Assembly (NCBI RefSeq): GCF_030209475.1
Contig: NZ_JARVRW010000005.1
Location: forward strand, 1-64,000
DNA: 64,000 nt
Direction: 5' to 3'
Origin: Microbacterium sp. lyk4-40-TSB-66
GTDB taxonomy: Bacteria; Actinomycetota; Actinomycetes; Actinomycetales; Microbacteriaceae
A model generated the notes under the pieces. The model saw only the letters and a list, made by a program, of their open reading frames with translations. It was not told the origin of the DNA and searched no databases. The position numbers and the translations under genes were made by a program. Shown here one piece after another: positions 49,131-57,138 of the stretch (position 1 is the first letter of the stretch; each line of letters begins with the position of its first letter).

Positions 49131-49864
49131 GTCGCCGGAGCGCCGCGTGGCACGTCGCCACGGTCGTGAGCACCCGCTCCGAGACCGCGACGGCTCGACG
49201 CATCGAACTCGACGTCCCCACGTGGCCCGGCAACGACGCGGGGTCCCACCTCGACGTCCGCCTGACCGCGCCCGACGGCTATCAGGCGAGCCGCTCCTAC
49301 TCGGTCGCCTCGTCGGGTGAGGGCACCCGCGTCGTGCTCGCCGTCGACGAGGTCCCGGAGGGCGAGGTCTCGCCCTTCCTCGTGCACGATCTGCGCGAGG
49401 GCGATCGTCTCGAGGTGCACGGACCCCTCGGGGCGTTCTTCGTCTGGGCCCCGTCGGACGACCCTGCTCCGGTGCAGCTCATCGCGGGCGGCTCCGGAGT
49501 CGTGCCGCTGTACGCGATGGCGGCCGCGCATTCGGAGAGCGACGACCCGGCGCCGTTCCGACTGCTGTACTCGGTGCGCTCCCCCGGCGACGTCTTCTTC
49601 GGCGACGAGTTGCGGGCCATCGCCGACCGCGGCGACCGCCTCCGCGTCGATCTCGTGTACACCCGCGTCGCCCCGCCGGGGTCGACCACAGCCCCCGGCC
49701 GACTGACCGCGGAGAGCCTCGCCGCCGCGGTCATCCCCGCCGACCGTGAGCCCCGGGTGTTCGTGTGCGGACCGACGCCGTTCGTCGAAGCCGTCTCGCG
49801 CTGGCTGATCGAGGCGGGGCACGCCGCGGCGCGCGTCCGCACGGAAAGGTTCGGAGGCTCCTGA
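49127..49864 (+). CDS. FAD-dependent ferredoxin/NAD(P)H reductase family protein
   Basis: A 245-residue oxidoreductase of the ferredoxin-NADP reductase superfamily with FAD and NAD(P) domains and no iron-sulfur domain. SRSYSVASSGEG (about 62-73) is the RxYS FAD motif; LIAGGSGVVPLYAMAAAH is the nucleotide loop and VFVCGPTPFVEAVSRWL the C-terminal motif. It is coupled to the upstream molybdopterin oxidoreductase by a GTGA overlap and to DUF6510 by a TGATG junction, so it most likely serves as their NAD(P)H-linked electron donor. Confidence 0.9.
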   Translation: MSRRSAAWHVATVVSTRSETATARRIELDVPTWPGNDAGSHLDVRLTAPDGYQASRSYSVASSGEGTRVVLAVDEVPEGEVSPFLVHDLREGDRLEVHGPLGAFFVWAPSDDPAPVQLIAGGSGVVPLYAMAAAHSESDDPAPFRLLYSVRSPGDVFFGDELRAIADRGDRLRVDLVYTRVAPPGSTTAPGRLTAESLAAAVIPADREPRVFVCGPTPFVEAVSRWLIEAGHAAARVRTERFGGS

Positions 49865-50160
49865 TGACCCTGCTCGACGGCAACGCCCTGGCCGGACGAC
49901 TCGACGACCTTCTGGGATGGGATGCCACGGCATCCGGTGTCCGCTGCACGCGGTGCGGCCTGGAGGACCTGCTCGCGACGGCCGCGGTCTACGCGTCCGC
50001 GATGGGGGTGGTCGTGCGCTGCCATGCCTGCGATGCGGTCCTGCTCACCGTGGTCGACGGCCCCGCCGGGCGCTCGTGGATCGGGATGCCGGGTCTCAGC
50101 GCGCTGGAGATGCGCCGGCGCGGACGCGAGCCCGATGCCCCCTCTACACTGTGGCCGTGA
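49864..50160 (+). CDS. DUF6510 family zinc-ribbon protein
   Basis: A 98-residue protein with two CxxC knuckles (Cys28/Cys31 and Cys53/Cys56), giving a four-cysteine zinc ribbon. It matches the actinobacterial DUF6510 pattern (LDGNALAGRLDDLLGWD at the N-terminus). Function unknown. It shares one base with the upstream reductase (TGATG) and its own stop overlaps the next GTG by 4 bases. Constant pairing with a molybdopterin oxidoreductase and flavin reductase suggests an assembly or regulatory role for that pair. Confidence 0.85.
   Translation: MTLLDGNALAGRLDDLLGWDATASGVRCTRCGLEDLLATAAVYASAMGVVVRCHACDAVLLTVVDGPAGRSWIGMPGLSALEMRRRGREPDAPSTLWP
50145..50150 (+). promoter_or_regulatory. -10 box inside DUF6510 gene for a leaderless start
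   Basis: TACACT at the very end of the DUF6510 gene is followed by 6 bases (GTGGCC) and then GTG at 50157. It could give the three-gene exported-protein cassette its own leaderless promoter. Confidence 0.4.
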
Positions 50161-50873
50161 GCGCCCCTCCCCCGGATGACGCCGCCGGCCGTCGTGATCG
50201 ATCTCCGCGCGCGGCACGCACCCGCGTGCTGGCGATCACCGACCGCGTGCCGACGGGGTGGTTCGCCGGCATCCTCACGGCGCTGTTCCTCTCCGTCACG
50301 GCCGTGTTCGGCGGCCTCTCCGCCGTGGCCGTCCCGCCCGTGCCCGACATCGCCGCGGGCACGGAGCACCGCAACGATCAGTTCGCCCTCACCGTGGAAC
50401 GCGCCGTACTCATCGACGAGCTGCCCGGTTCGGGCACGTCGGTGTCGGACGGGCAGCGGGTGCTGGCGCTCGTGGTGAGTGTCGAGAACGTGTGGGACCG
50501 CGCGCTTGCGGCGTCCGGCGATGCCGGCGTGGCCGACGCGGTGAGCGTGGCCGAGCTCGGCGGCGCGACGGCGAACGCCGTCGCCCGGATCGACGATGCC
50601 ACTGTGGCGCCGTACCTGCAGCCCGGGGTCCCCGCGGAACTCGTGCTCACGTGGGCGGTCGACCCCGCGACCTTCGCCGCGGGCGACGTGCTGCACGTGG
50701 ACCTGCTCGACTTCACCTCGTACACGGGACAGCTGGTCACGTACGGCGAGTCCTGGATCGACCCGGTGGTCGGCGCCCGCACCACGGTCGAGATCAGCGA
50801 TGTCGGGGCGGGGGCGGACTCCGCCTCCGGCTCGGAATCCGGCTCCGGCTCGAGCGAGGAGTCGTCGGGATGA
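50157..50873 (+). CDS. Membrane-anchored protein of unknown function, cassette gene 1
   Basis: A 238-residue protein with one transmembrane segment at about 33-58 (WFAGILTALFLSVTAVFGGL and on), a basic N-terminus inside and an outside beta-rich domain that ends in a Ser/Gly-rich tail (DSASGSESGSGSSEESSG). The body (FALTVERAVLIDELPG, VLALVVSVENVWDRAL) resembles DUF4352-like extracellular folds. I do not recognise a specific family. It is coupled to gene 2 by an ATGA overlap and to DUF6510 by a GTGA overlap. Genes 1-3 together look like a small secretion- or surface-related cassette. Confidence 0.75.
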   Translation: MSAPPPDDAAGRRDRSPRAARTRVLAITDRVPTGWFAGILTALFLSVTAVFGGLSAVAVPPVPDIAAGTEHRNDQFALTVERAVLIDELPGSGTSVSDGQRVLALVVSVENVWDRALAASGDAGVADAVSVAELGGATANAVARIDDATVAPYLQPGVPAELVLTWAVDPATFAAGDVLHVDLLDFTSYTGQLVTYGESWIDPVVGARTTVEISDVGAGADSASGSESGSGSSEESSG

Positions 50874-51415
50874 GGCCGTGGGCGGTGTGGGCGATCGGCG
50901 CAGCGCTGGTGGCCCTTGCGTGGGGCGTGGTGCAGATCACCCCGAGCGACGATGCGGCCACGGAGCCGTTCGCGGTGCCGGTGGCCGTGGGCGAGACCGC
51001 TCTGGCGCGCGCATTCGAGGTCTCGGTGACCGATCCGCGACTCGGCACGCGCGCCACAGCCGGATCGTGGTCCGCCGAGGGGACGTGGCTGGTCGTCGAC
51101 GTCACCGCCACTGCTCGGTACGACGAGATGAACGCCCTTCTTCTCCACGCGGAGTTGATGGTGGACGGTGTCGCCTACCGGGCGAGCGAGCGGCCCGCGT
51201 CGATCTTCCGGCAGCCGTTGGCGGTCGGCGTCCCGCGTTCGGGCAGCCTCGCGTTCGAGCTTCCCGCCGCCGCCGTCGACCGCACGGGCTCTCTCACGCT
51301 GGGCCTCAGCGACGACACGAGGTTGGACTCGCTCGTCGAGGTTCCGATCGACCTGGGCTCGCTGACACGACAAGCCGACGTCGAACTGACCCCCACCGGA
51401 TGGGCGACCCCATGA
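50870..51415 (+). CDS. Membrane-anchored protein of unknown function, cassette gene 2
   Basis: A 181-residue protein with an N-terminal transmembrane segment (AVWAIGAALVALAWGVVQI, about 5-23) and an extracellular beta-rich domain containing GTWLVVDVTATARYDEM, which is again DUF4352-like and similar in plan to cassette gene 1 (ALVVSVENV). No enzyme motif is visible. ATG at 50870 overlaps the previous stop by 4 bases and its stop overlaps the ATG of gene 3, so all three are translated together. It may be a paralogue of gene 1. Confidence 0.75.
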   Translation: MRPWAVWAIGAALVALAWGVVQITPSDDAATEPFAVPVAVGETALARAFEVSVTDPRLGTRATAGSWSAEGTWLVVDVTATARYDEMNALLLHAELMVDGVAYRASERPASIFRQPLAVGVPRSGSLAFELPAAAVDRTGSLTLGLSDDTRLDSLVEVPIDLGSLTRQADVELTPTGWATP

Positions 51416-51930
51416 CCGCGCGGTGGTGGCGGCGAAACGCCGTGGCACTTGCGGCGGTGGCCGTGCTGCTGCCGACCACCGCGGCCGTGGTCGGTGGCAA
51501 CGAGTGGTGGAGCGCGAATCAGGCCGACCCGGTCTTTCCCACGACGGTCGACGCCGGCGCGACCGTCGAATACGGCGGCGCGACCTGGGGTCCCGCGCGC
51601 TGGGGCACGGTCGCAGCGGACACGGCGGCCGACGCCCCCGAGGGGGCTCGCGCGGTCGTCATCGAGGTGCCCGTCGATCCCCACGGCAGGATCCTGTCGT
51701 GCAGCAGCCCGATGCTGCGCGAGACGGACGGCGAACGCCGACGATGGAACAACGCCATCGCCGACGTGGACTGGAGCTACGACCGGGCGAGCTCCTGCCC
51801 GTCAGACGAGACCACGCCCTTCACGATCGCGGTCCCCTACCTCGTCCCCGACGACGCCACCGGACCGTTCAGCCTCGAGCTCACGGTCGGCGACCAGCTC
51901 CCGGGCTACCTCGTCCTCCGCCTTCCCTGA
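51412..51930 (+). CDS. Membrane-anchored protein of unknown function, cassette gene 3
   Basis: A 172-residue protein with an N-terminal membrane or signal segment (RNAVALAAVAVLLPTTAAVVGG, about 8-29) and an outside domain with two cysteines (in RILSCSSPML and DRASSCPSDE) that could form a disulfide. No family recognised. ATG at 51412 overlaps the previous stop by 4 bases; ATG at 51400 is also in frame. Its last 129 bases overlap the convergent membrane-protein gene on the other strand, so the two 3' ends share DNA. Confidence 0.7.
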   Translation: MTARWWRRNAVALAAVAVLLPTTAAVVGGNEWWSANQADPVFPTTVDAGATVEYGGATWGPARWGTVAADTAADAPEGARAVVIEVPVDPHGRILSCSSPMLRETDGERRRWNNAIADVDWSYDRASSCPSDETTPFTIAVPYLVPDDATGPFSLELTVGDQLPGYLVLRLP

Positions 51931-53184
51931 CGGATCCGGAGAGCCCGCCGTCTGCTGACCGGATGCCACGACGGGGGCGCCGATCAGCGCTCCGATCGTG
52001 GCGTCGTAGGCGCCGGCCACCAGCACGGTGCGGAGGGGCTCGATGACGAGCGGTACGAGCATCAGGGGCAGCGGGCCGAGAACGATCCAGAACGTGTCGA
52101 AGTCGTTGGGGCCGACGATGCGCGTGATCGCGATGCGCAACCACCCTTCGCCGAGGAGGAGGAGCGCGTACAGGAGCACGTACCCGCCGACGAGGATCGG
52201 TCCACCTCGCCACATCAGGACGATCGCCCGCCAGATCGGCTGGAAACGGCTTCCGAGGCCCGCGCCGATGTCGGTGAGCCGTCGCCGCAGGCGCTCGGGC
52301 ACGACGCCGTAACGGGTGCGGGCGCGCGCCGCGAGCTGACCGCGCCACTGCACGCCCTGCGGCGAAACCGCTCGCCCGTAGATCACCCCGGCGACGGTGA
52401 GCCATGCCAGCGGCACGAGCACGATCGTCCCCGCCTGTCCCGCGAGCCAGAGCACGGCGTCCCACACCCAGCCCAGCGGTGCGAACAACCCGCCGGCCCA
52501 CTCCCGGGCGTCGGCGAGCCAGGCGATCGCCTGGCGGCTGTCGATCCAGCCCGACACCTGTCCGAGCGCCTCACCGATGAAGTACGCGGCGAGGAACACC
52601 CACAGCGCCTCGAGATAGGTCGCAGGGACCGAGGTCCACGACGGGAGCGACGCCTGCCACCGTTTCCAGGCCCCTCGCCCCGCCAGCGCGAGGATCACCA
52701 CAGCGATCGTCCACGGTTCCCACGACAACTGATCGACGGCTCCGGAGGTGTCGACGACCGTCCCCGTGACGATCGCCGTGAAGTCCCGTCCGATCTTCAC
52801 GCTGAGCGCGGCGTCGAGGTAGGCCGCGACATCCTCGCGCAGAAAGCCGAGGGCGGCGTACACCGCCATGAACGGCAGGATCGCCGACAGCAGCGCGTCG
52901 CGGAACGCCCCGCGCCGGCTTGCGCGATCCACCGGCGGCGGAGCGAGAACGCCGAGGCGCGGCATCCCGTCTCGAAGCACGAGGAACATGGCCACGACGC
53001 TGACGATCTTGGCGAGGATCGCCAGGGGCAGCAGGAGGATGCCGCCGATCGCCGTGTATCCGCCGACGAAGCCCGCGACCTCGATGCCGAGGTACCGGCC
53101 GAGCGTGCCGGCGAGGTACCAGGCGACGAGCGCCGGCCAATGCGCGACGAGCAGTCGACCCGTCATCGAGATCACCGCACGCAC
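51802..53184 (-). CDS. Polytopic membrane protein of unknown function
   Basis: A 460-residue protein with about eight to ten hydrophobic segments, including GGYTAIGGILLLPLAILAKIVSVVAMFLV (split in two by loops), AVVILALAGRGAW and GGYVLLYALLLLGEGWL. I do not recognise the family. The start GTG at 53184 fits the leaderless rule: TACGGT lies exactly 6 bases upstream on the minus strand. The last 43 residues are charged and low in hydrophobicity and are encoded by DNA that is also the 3' end of the convergent cassette gene 3. Likely monocistronic; the tRNA-Ser terminator lies upstream. Confidence 0.75.
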   Translation of the reverse strand: MRAVISMTGRLLVAHWPALVAWYLAGTLGRYLGIEVAGFVGGYTAIGGILLLPLAILAKIVSVVAMFLVLRDGMPRLGVLAPPPVDRASRRGAFRDALLSAILPFMAVYAALGFLREDVAAYLDAALSVKIGRDFTAIVTGTVVDTSGAVDQLSWEPWTIAVVILALAGRGAWKRWQASLPSWTSVPATYLEALWVFLAAYFIGEALGQVSGWIDSRQAIAWLADAREWAGGLFAPLGWVWDAVLWLAGQAGTIVLVPLAWLTVAGVIYGRAVSPQGVQWRGQLAARARTRYGVVPERLRRRLTDIGAGLGSRFQPIWRAIVLMWRGGPILVGGYVLLYALLLLGEGWLRIAITRIVGPNDFDTFWIVLGPLPLMLVPLVIEPLRTVLVAGAYDATIGALIGAPVVASGQQTAGSPDPSGKAEDEVARELVADRELEAERSGGVVGDEVGDRDREGRGLV

Positions 53185-53190
53185 CCCCTC

Positions 53191-53196
53191 ACCGTA
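53191..53196 (-). promoter_or_regulatory. -10 box of a leaderless start (membrane protein)
   Basis: On the minus strand TACGGT is followed by 6 bases (GAGGGG) and GTG at 53184. The GAGGGG run abuts the start codon and is too close to act as a Shine-Dalgarno sequence. Confidence 0.5.
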
Positions 53197-53250
53197 GCGG
53201 CGCGCGCAGGACGCGTCCACGGCGGGAGGAGCCGTCTCCGGAAAGCAGAA

Positions 53251-53272
53251 AACCCGCGGATTTCCGCGGGTT
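53251..53272 (-). terminator. Terminator of tRNA-Ser(GCT)
   Basis: AACCCGCGGA at 53251-53260 pairs perfectly with TCCGCGGGTT at 53263-53272. On the minus strand the stem is followed by a T-rich run (TTTTCTGCTTTC), the classic rho-independent form, 20 bases past the tRNA 3' end. Confidence 0.8.
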
Positions 53273-53291
53273 CCGAGCTGACATCTGCGTG

Positions 53292-53380
53292 CGGAGACGG
53301 AGGGATTTGAACCCTCGGTCCCCTTACGGGGACTCCACCTTAGCAGGGTGGTGCACTAGGCCTGACTATGCGACGTCTCC
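53292..53380 (-). tRNA. tRNA-Ser (anticodon GCT)
   Basis: The minus strand folds as a class II tRNA. The acceptor stem is GGAGACG with CGTCTCC and discriminator G, which seryl-tRNA synthetase requires. The anticodon arm is CCACC-CTGCTAA-GGTGG, giving anticodon GCT for AGC/AGU codons. A long variable arm (GTCCCC..GGGGAC) and the T-arm GGGTTCAAATCC are present. CCA is not encoded. A strong terminator follows, and serS lies about 9 kb away. Confidence 0.93.
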
Positions 53381-53481
53381 AGGTGATCGGCGCCTCGCGG
53401 CTCGAACACACCGGTCCATACTAACCGGTCCCCACCCGGCATCCGAACCACGATCCGGATGCCGGGCGACAGGGCCCGAGA

Positions 53482-54780
53482 TCACTCGCGGACGTTGCCG
53501 TTGGAGCAGGTCGCCTGCGCCGCGGTCTGGCCGGCGATGCCGTCGGGGAGGACGATCGCGTCGGAGCTCGGAGCAGGAGAGGGGGTGGCACCGTCGGTCG
53601 GGGCGCCGTCGGTCGGGGCGGGGGTCGCCGTGTCCGCGGGGGCCGAAGTCGGCGCGGGTGCGGCGTTCTCGTCGACCACGACGCCGTCGCCGTCGCTGAG
53701 GTTGCCCGACAGCTCGAGGGGCTGGTTCGCGGCGAGCGCCGACCAGAGCGTGTCCGCGTCCTCCCGGTCGGGGACGACGCGGTTGGGGTCGGAGGGGTCG
53801 GTGTAGGTCGGGTACTGGATGAAGACGATGTCGCTGAACGGCACGTCCTTCACCGCCGACGCGATCTGCACCAGCGTCAGGGGGTTGGTCAGCGACGTCG
53901 ACGGGTCGACGTTGCGCAGCGCCGTCGAGGCGAGCTTGTAGAGCGTCGCCGGGTTCGACAACACCTCCTGGCTCTTGAGCTTGTTCGCCAGACGCGACAT
54001 GTACTGCTGCTGGTTCGAGATGCGCCCGAGGTCGCCGCCGTCGCCGACGCCGTGGCGGGTCCGGAGGAACTGCAGAGCATCGAGGCCCTTGACCTGGCGC
54101 ATGCCGGCCGGCCAGTCGATGCCGGTGTAGGGGTCTTGGATGCCGTTGGCGATGCAGACGTCGACGCCGCCGATGGCATCCGTGATGTTGATGACGCCGC
54201 CGAAGCTCACCTTGGCGGCGAAGGGGATCTCGAGGCCGCTGAGCTCCGAGACGGTCGCGGCGACGCACGACAGACCGCCGTAGAGGTAGGCGCTGTTGAT
54301 CTGCTGCTTGCTCATCGCCGAGTTGACGTTGCCGTCCTGGTCGGTGCACGACGGGATCGGGACCATGAGGTCGCGCGGGAACGAGATCACCGTCACGCGG
54401 CGCGGAGCATCGGAGATGTGCACGAGCATGTTGACGTCGTTGAGGTTGCCCTCGGCGTCATCTCCCGAACAGCGGTCGCCGAACAGTTGGGCGAAGTCGG
54501 GCTCGCACTCGTCGGTGCCGACGAGCAGCAGGTTGACCCCGCCCTTCAGCTCGCCCAGGTCGGGCGGCACGGCGGGCTGGCCCTCGAGGTCGACGGCGTC
54601 GGCGGTGAAGCTGCGCGTGAGGTCGACCGCGGCGTACGCGAACACGGCACCGCCCGAGACGAGGAGCACGGCGAGCACGATGGCGAGCCCGCGGAACAGC
54701 TGGGCGAACGGCCCCGGCGACGACAGTCGCCCGTGGCGGGCGGCGGTGCGCTGCCCGCGCGGTGTGGTCGTCTTGCTCAC
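53482..54780 (-). CDS. LCP (LytR-CpsA-Psr) family cell-wall ligase
   Basis: A 432-residue membrane protein with a cytoplasmic basic N-terminus, one transmembrane helix at about 30-50 (GLAIVLAVLLVSGGAVFAYA) and an extracellular LCP catalytic domain. NLLLVGTDECEPDF, VTVISFPRDLMVPIPSC, INSAYLYGG, GGVDVCI and LQFLRTRHGVGDGGDLGRISNQQQ are the pyrophosphate- and polyprenyl-binding motifs. LCP proteins attach wall teichoic acid or other glycans to peptidoglycan. The tail is Pro/Ala/Thr-rich and ends in a Cys-containing segment. GTG at 54780 follows GAAAGGA. TAGTAT at 54855-54860 (minus strand) is the likely -10 box. Confidence 0.93.
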   Translation of the reverse strand: MSKTTTPRGQRTAARHGRLSSPGPFAQLFRGLAIVLAVLLVSGGAVFAYAAVDLTRSFTADAVDLEGQPAVPPDLGELKGGVNLLLVGTDECEPDFAQLFGDRCSGDDAEGNLNDVNMLVHISDAPRRVTVISFPRDLMVPIPSCTDQDGNVNSAMSKQQINSAYLYGGLSCVAATVSELSGLEIPFAAKVSFGGVINITDAIGGVDVCIANGIQDPYTGIDWPAGMRQVKGLDALQFLRTRHGVGDGGDLGRISNQQQYMSRLANKLKSQEVLSNPATLYKLASTALRNVDPSTSLTNPLTLVQIASAVKDVPFSDIVFIQYPTYTDPSDPNRVVPDREDADTLWSALAANQPLELSGNLSDGDGVVVDENAAPAPTSAPADTATPAPTDGAPTDGATPSPAPSSDAIVLPDGIAGQTAAQATCSNGNVRE

Positions 54781-55054
54781 TCGGGTCCTTTCGAGACGGA
54801 TGCCACCGGCCCGGCAGCACGTCGACCTCGACGCGGCAGCCGAAGATCGCAGCAATACTAGGGAGGCTCGGCTGTGAATGGCGTGAGGACCGGGCATTTC
54901 ACACGCCGGCCCGGCCTGACGAACCCGGCTCGATCGGTCCTCACGCAGAGGGTGCGGGGATTCTCCCGACCGCCCCTCCACCGACCGCTTCGCGACGCGC
55001 GGAGCCTCCGGCGGCGTGGGCCCGACTCCGTTCGACTTCCGCTCGGCCGGTCAT
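54781..55054. other. Upstream region of the LCP gene, no gene seen
   Basis: This stretch holds the leftward LCP promoter (minus-strand TAGTAT at 54855-54860 and ribosome site near 54788). The rest, up to the tRNA terminator hairpin, shows no convincing gene: open frames present on both strands lack ribosome sites and recognisable protein features. Confidence 0.5.
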
Positions 55055-55095
55055 AACGTGAGAAGCGGACCCCTACGGGGCCCGCTTCTCACGTT
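55055..55095 (-). terminator. Long hairpin after tRNA-Ser(TGA)
   Basis: AACGTGAGAAGCGG at 55055-55068 pairs perfectly with CCGCTTCTCACGTT at 55082-55095, with further partial pairing inside. It begins 2 bases beyond the tRNA 3' end, where the precursor would end. Confidence 0.75.
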
Positions 55096-55096
55096 G

Positions 55097-55181
55097 CGGA
55101 GGGTGTGGGATTCGAACCCACGGGACATCGCTGCCCACTGGTTTTCAAGACCAGGTCCATCGGCCGCTCGGACAACCCTCC
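55097..55181 (-). tRNA. tRNA-Ser (anticodon TGA)
   Basis: The minus strand gives acceptor stem GGAGGGT with ACCCTCC and discriminator G, an anticodon arm CTGGT-CTTGAAA-ACCAG with anticodon TGA (UCA/UCG and related serine codons), a long variable arm and T-arm GGGTTCGAATCCC. CCA is not encoded. This is the second serine tRNA within 2 kb. Confidence 0.94.
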
Positions 55182-55279
55182 CGAACGCCCCGAGTCTACC
55201 GAGGGCGCGAGCCCGGGGTCGCACGCGGCGACGTGCCCGACGGCGGCTCCGGACAGAAAGTCCGGAGCCGCCGCAGGAG

Positions 55280-57097
55280 TCAGCCGAGCGGACCGTAGGC
55301 CGCCGGCGTCGTCCGGGCGTGCGTCGCCTGCTCGAACGAATAGGCGAGACCGAGAAGGGGGCCTTCGGCGAAGTCGCGCCCGAGGAACTCCAGGTTCACT
55401 CCCCCGGTCGAGGCCTCCCCCGCCACTCCCTGACCCATCGGCACGGTCACCGCGGGGAGCCCGGTGTTGGGGCTCAGACGCATGTTCGTTCCGATCGTGG
55501 AGTACGGGTTGCCGCTCGGATAGATCACGGCATCCAGATCCTGCTCTTCCATCAGCGCGGTCATGATCTGCTTGCCGCGCGCCAACTGCAGGGTGTGCGT
55601 CCCCTCGGGGCCGGCCCACGCCTGGTAGGTCTCCTCGGTGACGGCGGCGCGTGAGCCGTAGGGATTCTCGGCGCGACCGGGCACGATGTTGGGCGACTGC
55701 GAGATCTCGAGCAGGCTGCGCGTCGTCACCGCGGGATTGAGGTACGCGGCGATGTAGTCGTTCAGGTCGTGGTTGAACTCGGGACCGCTGCCACTGCCCT
55801 CGCCCACGATCGCGGCGAAGCCCTCGGGGGCGGCCACCTCGACCACCGTGGCACCCTGCGCTTCCAGCGAGGCCCGCGCCTGGGTGAACAGGCGCTGGGT
55901 GATCGGATCGGTGCCGAGCATCGACGCGATGTAACCGATCTTCTTGCCCTCGAGCGAGTCCGCGTCGAGGTAGGCCGTATACGTCTCGGGGACCTTCCCC
56001 GCCTGCCGGGCCGTGACGGGGTCGCCGGCGTCCTGGCCCACGACGGCGTCGAGCGCGACCGTCGCGTCGAGCACCGACCGGGCCATCGGCCCACCGGTGT
56101 CCTGCGACAGCGCGAGGGGCACGATGCCGTCACGGCTGGCGAGTCCGACCGTGGGACGCACCCCCACGAGCTGGTTGTACGTCGACGGGATGCGGATCGA
56201 GCCGCCCGTGTCTGTGCCGAAGCCGAGCCCCGCCAGGTTCGCGGCGATCGCGGCGCCGGTGCCACCGCTGGAGCCGCCCGAGGTCTTCGTGGTGTCGTAC
56301 GGGCTCGACACGGTCAGCGCGGTGCCCGCGGGCTGGTGCGCCGACCACTGCGACGACAGGTTGATGGCGAACTCATCCATCGAGGCCTTCGCCACGATGA
56401 CCGCGCCGTCGGCGCGCAGACCCTCGACCATGGTGGCATCCGTGGTCGTCTGGTTGGCGTTCCAGCATCCGCAGCCGGCCGTGGTCGGCATGTCGACGGT
56501 GTTGTAGTTGTCTTTCAGAGCGACCGGGATGCCGAGGAGCATGCTCGTCATGCCCTTCTCGGCGCGCACGGTGTCGGCCTCGGCCGCGGCCCGCAGCGCC
56601 ACCGCGCTCGTGGTGATGATGGAGTTCAGCGGGCGCCCGCCGTCCTGCCGCACCACCTTGTCGTACGCGGCGATGCGATCCAGGTACTGCTGGGTGAGCG
56701 AGACCGACGTGATCACGCCGGCGTTCATGGCGGCCTGCATCGACACGGTGTCGGCCTCGACGAGCTCGAACGGACCGTCGTCGTAGATCACACGCTGCGA
56801 CAGCAGGGCGAGATCGGATGCCGTGATGGCACCGTCGGCGTCGAGGTCGGCGCCCGCGGCATCCGGCCATCCGGGGTCGTCGGACGTGAGCCCGATCCCC
56901 GCGGCGAGCACGTCGAGATCGGCCGCGGTCACCTGCTCGTCACCGGTGAGGTCGAGCTCGGTGTAGTACGGCGCGAGGAACGGTGCCGCCGTGGGCGCCG
57001 GCGCCGCGTTGGCTGCGGCGGGGGCGACGAGGGAACCGGCAGCGACGACGCCGAGGGCGGCCGCGACGGCGAGGGCGCGCCGGGACAGGGGGGTCAT
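55280..57097 (-). CDS. Secreted amidase with N-terminal dockerin-like domain
   Basis: A 605-residue secreted amidase-signature enzyme. A signal peptide (about 1-31, LAVAAALGVVAAGSLVAPAAANA) is followed by a paired F-hand segment at about 46-105: Asp49, Thr51, Asp53, Thr57, Asp60 and Asp84, Asp86, Asp88, Thr92, Asp95 sit at the calcium positions of type I dockerin repeats. The catalytic domain (about 115-605) has the triad Lys in GIPVALKDNYN, the cis-Ser in TSGGSSGGTGAAI and the nucleophile Ser in GTDTGGSIRIPS. It should hydrolyse an amide outside the cell. ATG at 57097 follows AAGGAT. It lies 41 bases downstream of a cohesin gene, the natural partner of a dockerin. Confidence 0.88.
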   Translation of the reverse strand: MTPLSRRALAVAAALGVVAAGSLVAPAAANAAPAPTAAPFLAPYYTELDLTGDEQVTAADLDVLAAGIGLTSDDPGWPDAAGADLDADGAITASDLALLSQRVIYDDGPFELVEADTVSMQAAMNAGVITSVSLTQQYLDRIAAYDKVVRQDGGRPLNSIITTSAVALRAAAEADTVRAEKGMTSMLLGIPVALKDNYNTVDMPTTAGCGCWNANQTTTDATMVEGLRADGAVIVAKASMDEFAINLSSQWSAHQPAGTALTVSSPYDTTKTSGGSSGGTGAAIAANLAGLGFGTDTGGSIRIPSTYNQLVGVRPTVGLASRDGIVPLALSQDTGGPMARSVLDATVALDAVVGQDAGDPVTARQAGKVPETYTAYLDADSLEGKKIGYIASMLGTDPITQRLFTQARASLEAQGATVVEVAAPEGFAAIVGEGSGSGPEFNHDLNDYIAAYLNPAVTTRSLLEISQSPNIVPGRAENPYGSRAAVTEETYQAWAGPEGTHTLQLARGKQIMTALMEEQDLDAVIYPSGNPYSTIGTNMRLSPNTGLPAVTVPMGQGVAGEASTGGVNLEFLGRDFAEGPLLGLAYSFEQATHARTTPAAYGPLG

Positions 57098-57138
57098 GAC
57101 GGATCCTTCACGAGACGGGGCGGACGGAAGGCGGACGC

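Noticed and set aside
53482..54780. LCP gene as a member of the glycan cluster
   Set aside because: It is 46 kb away and flanked by tRNA genes, so I do not link them.
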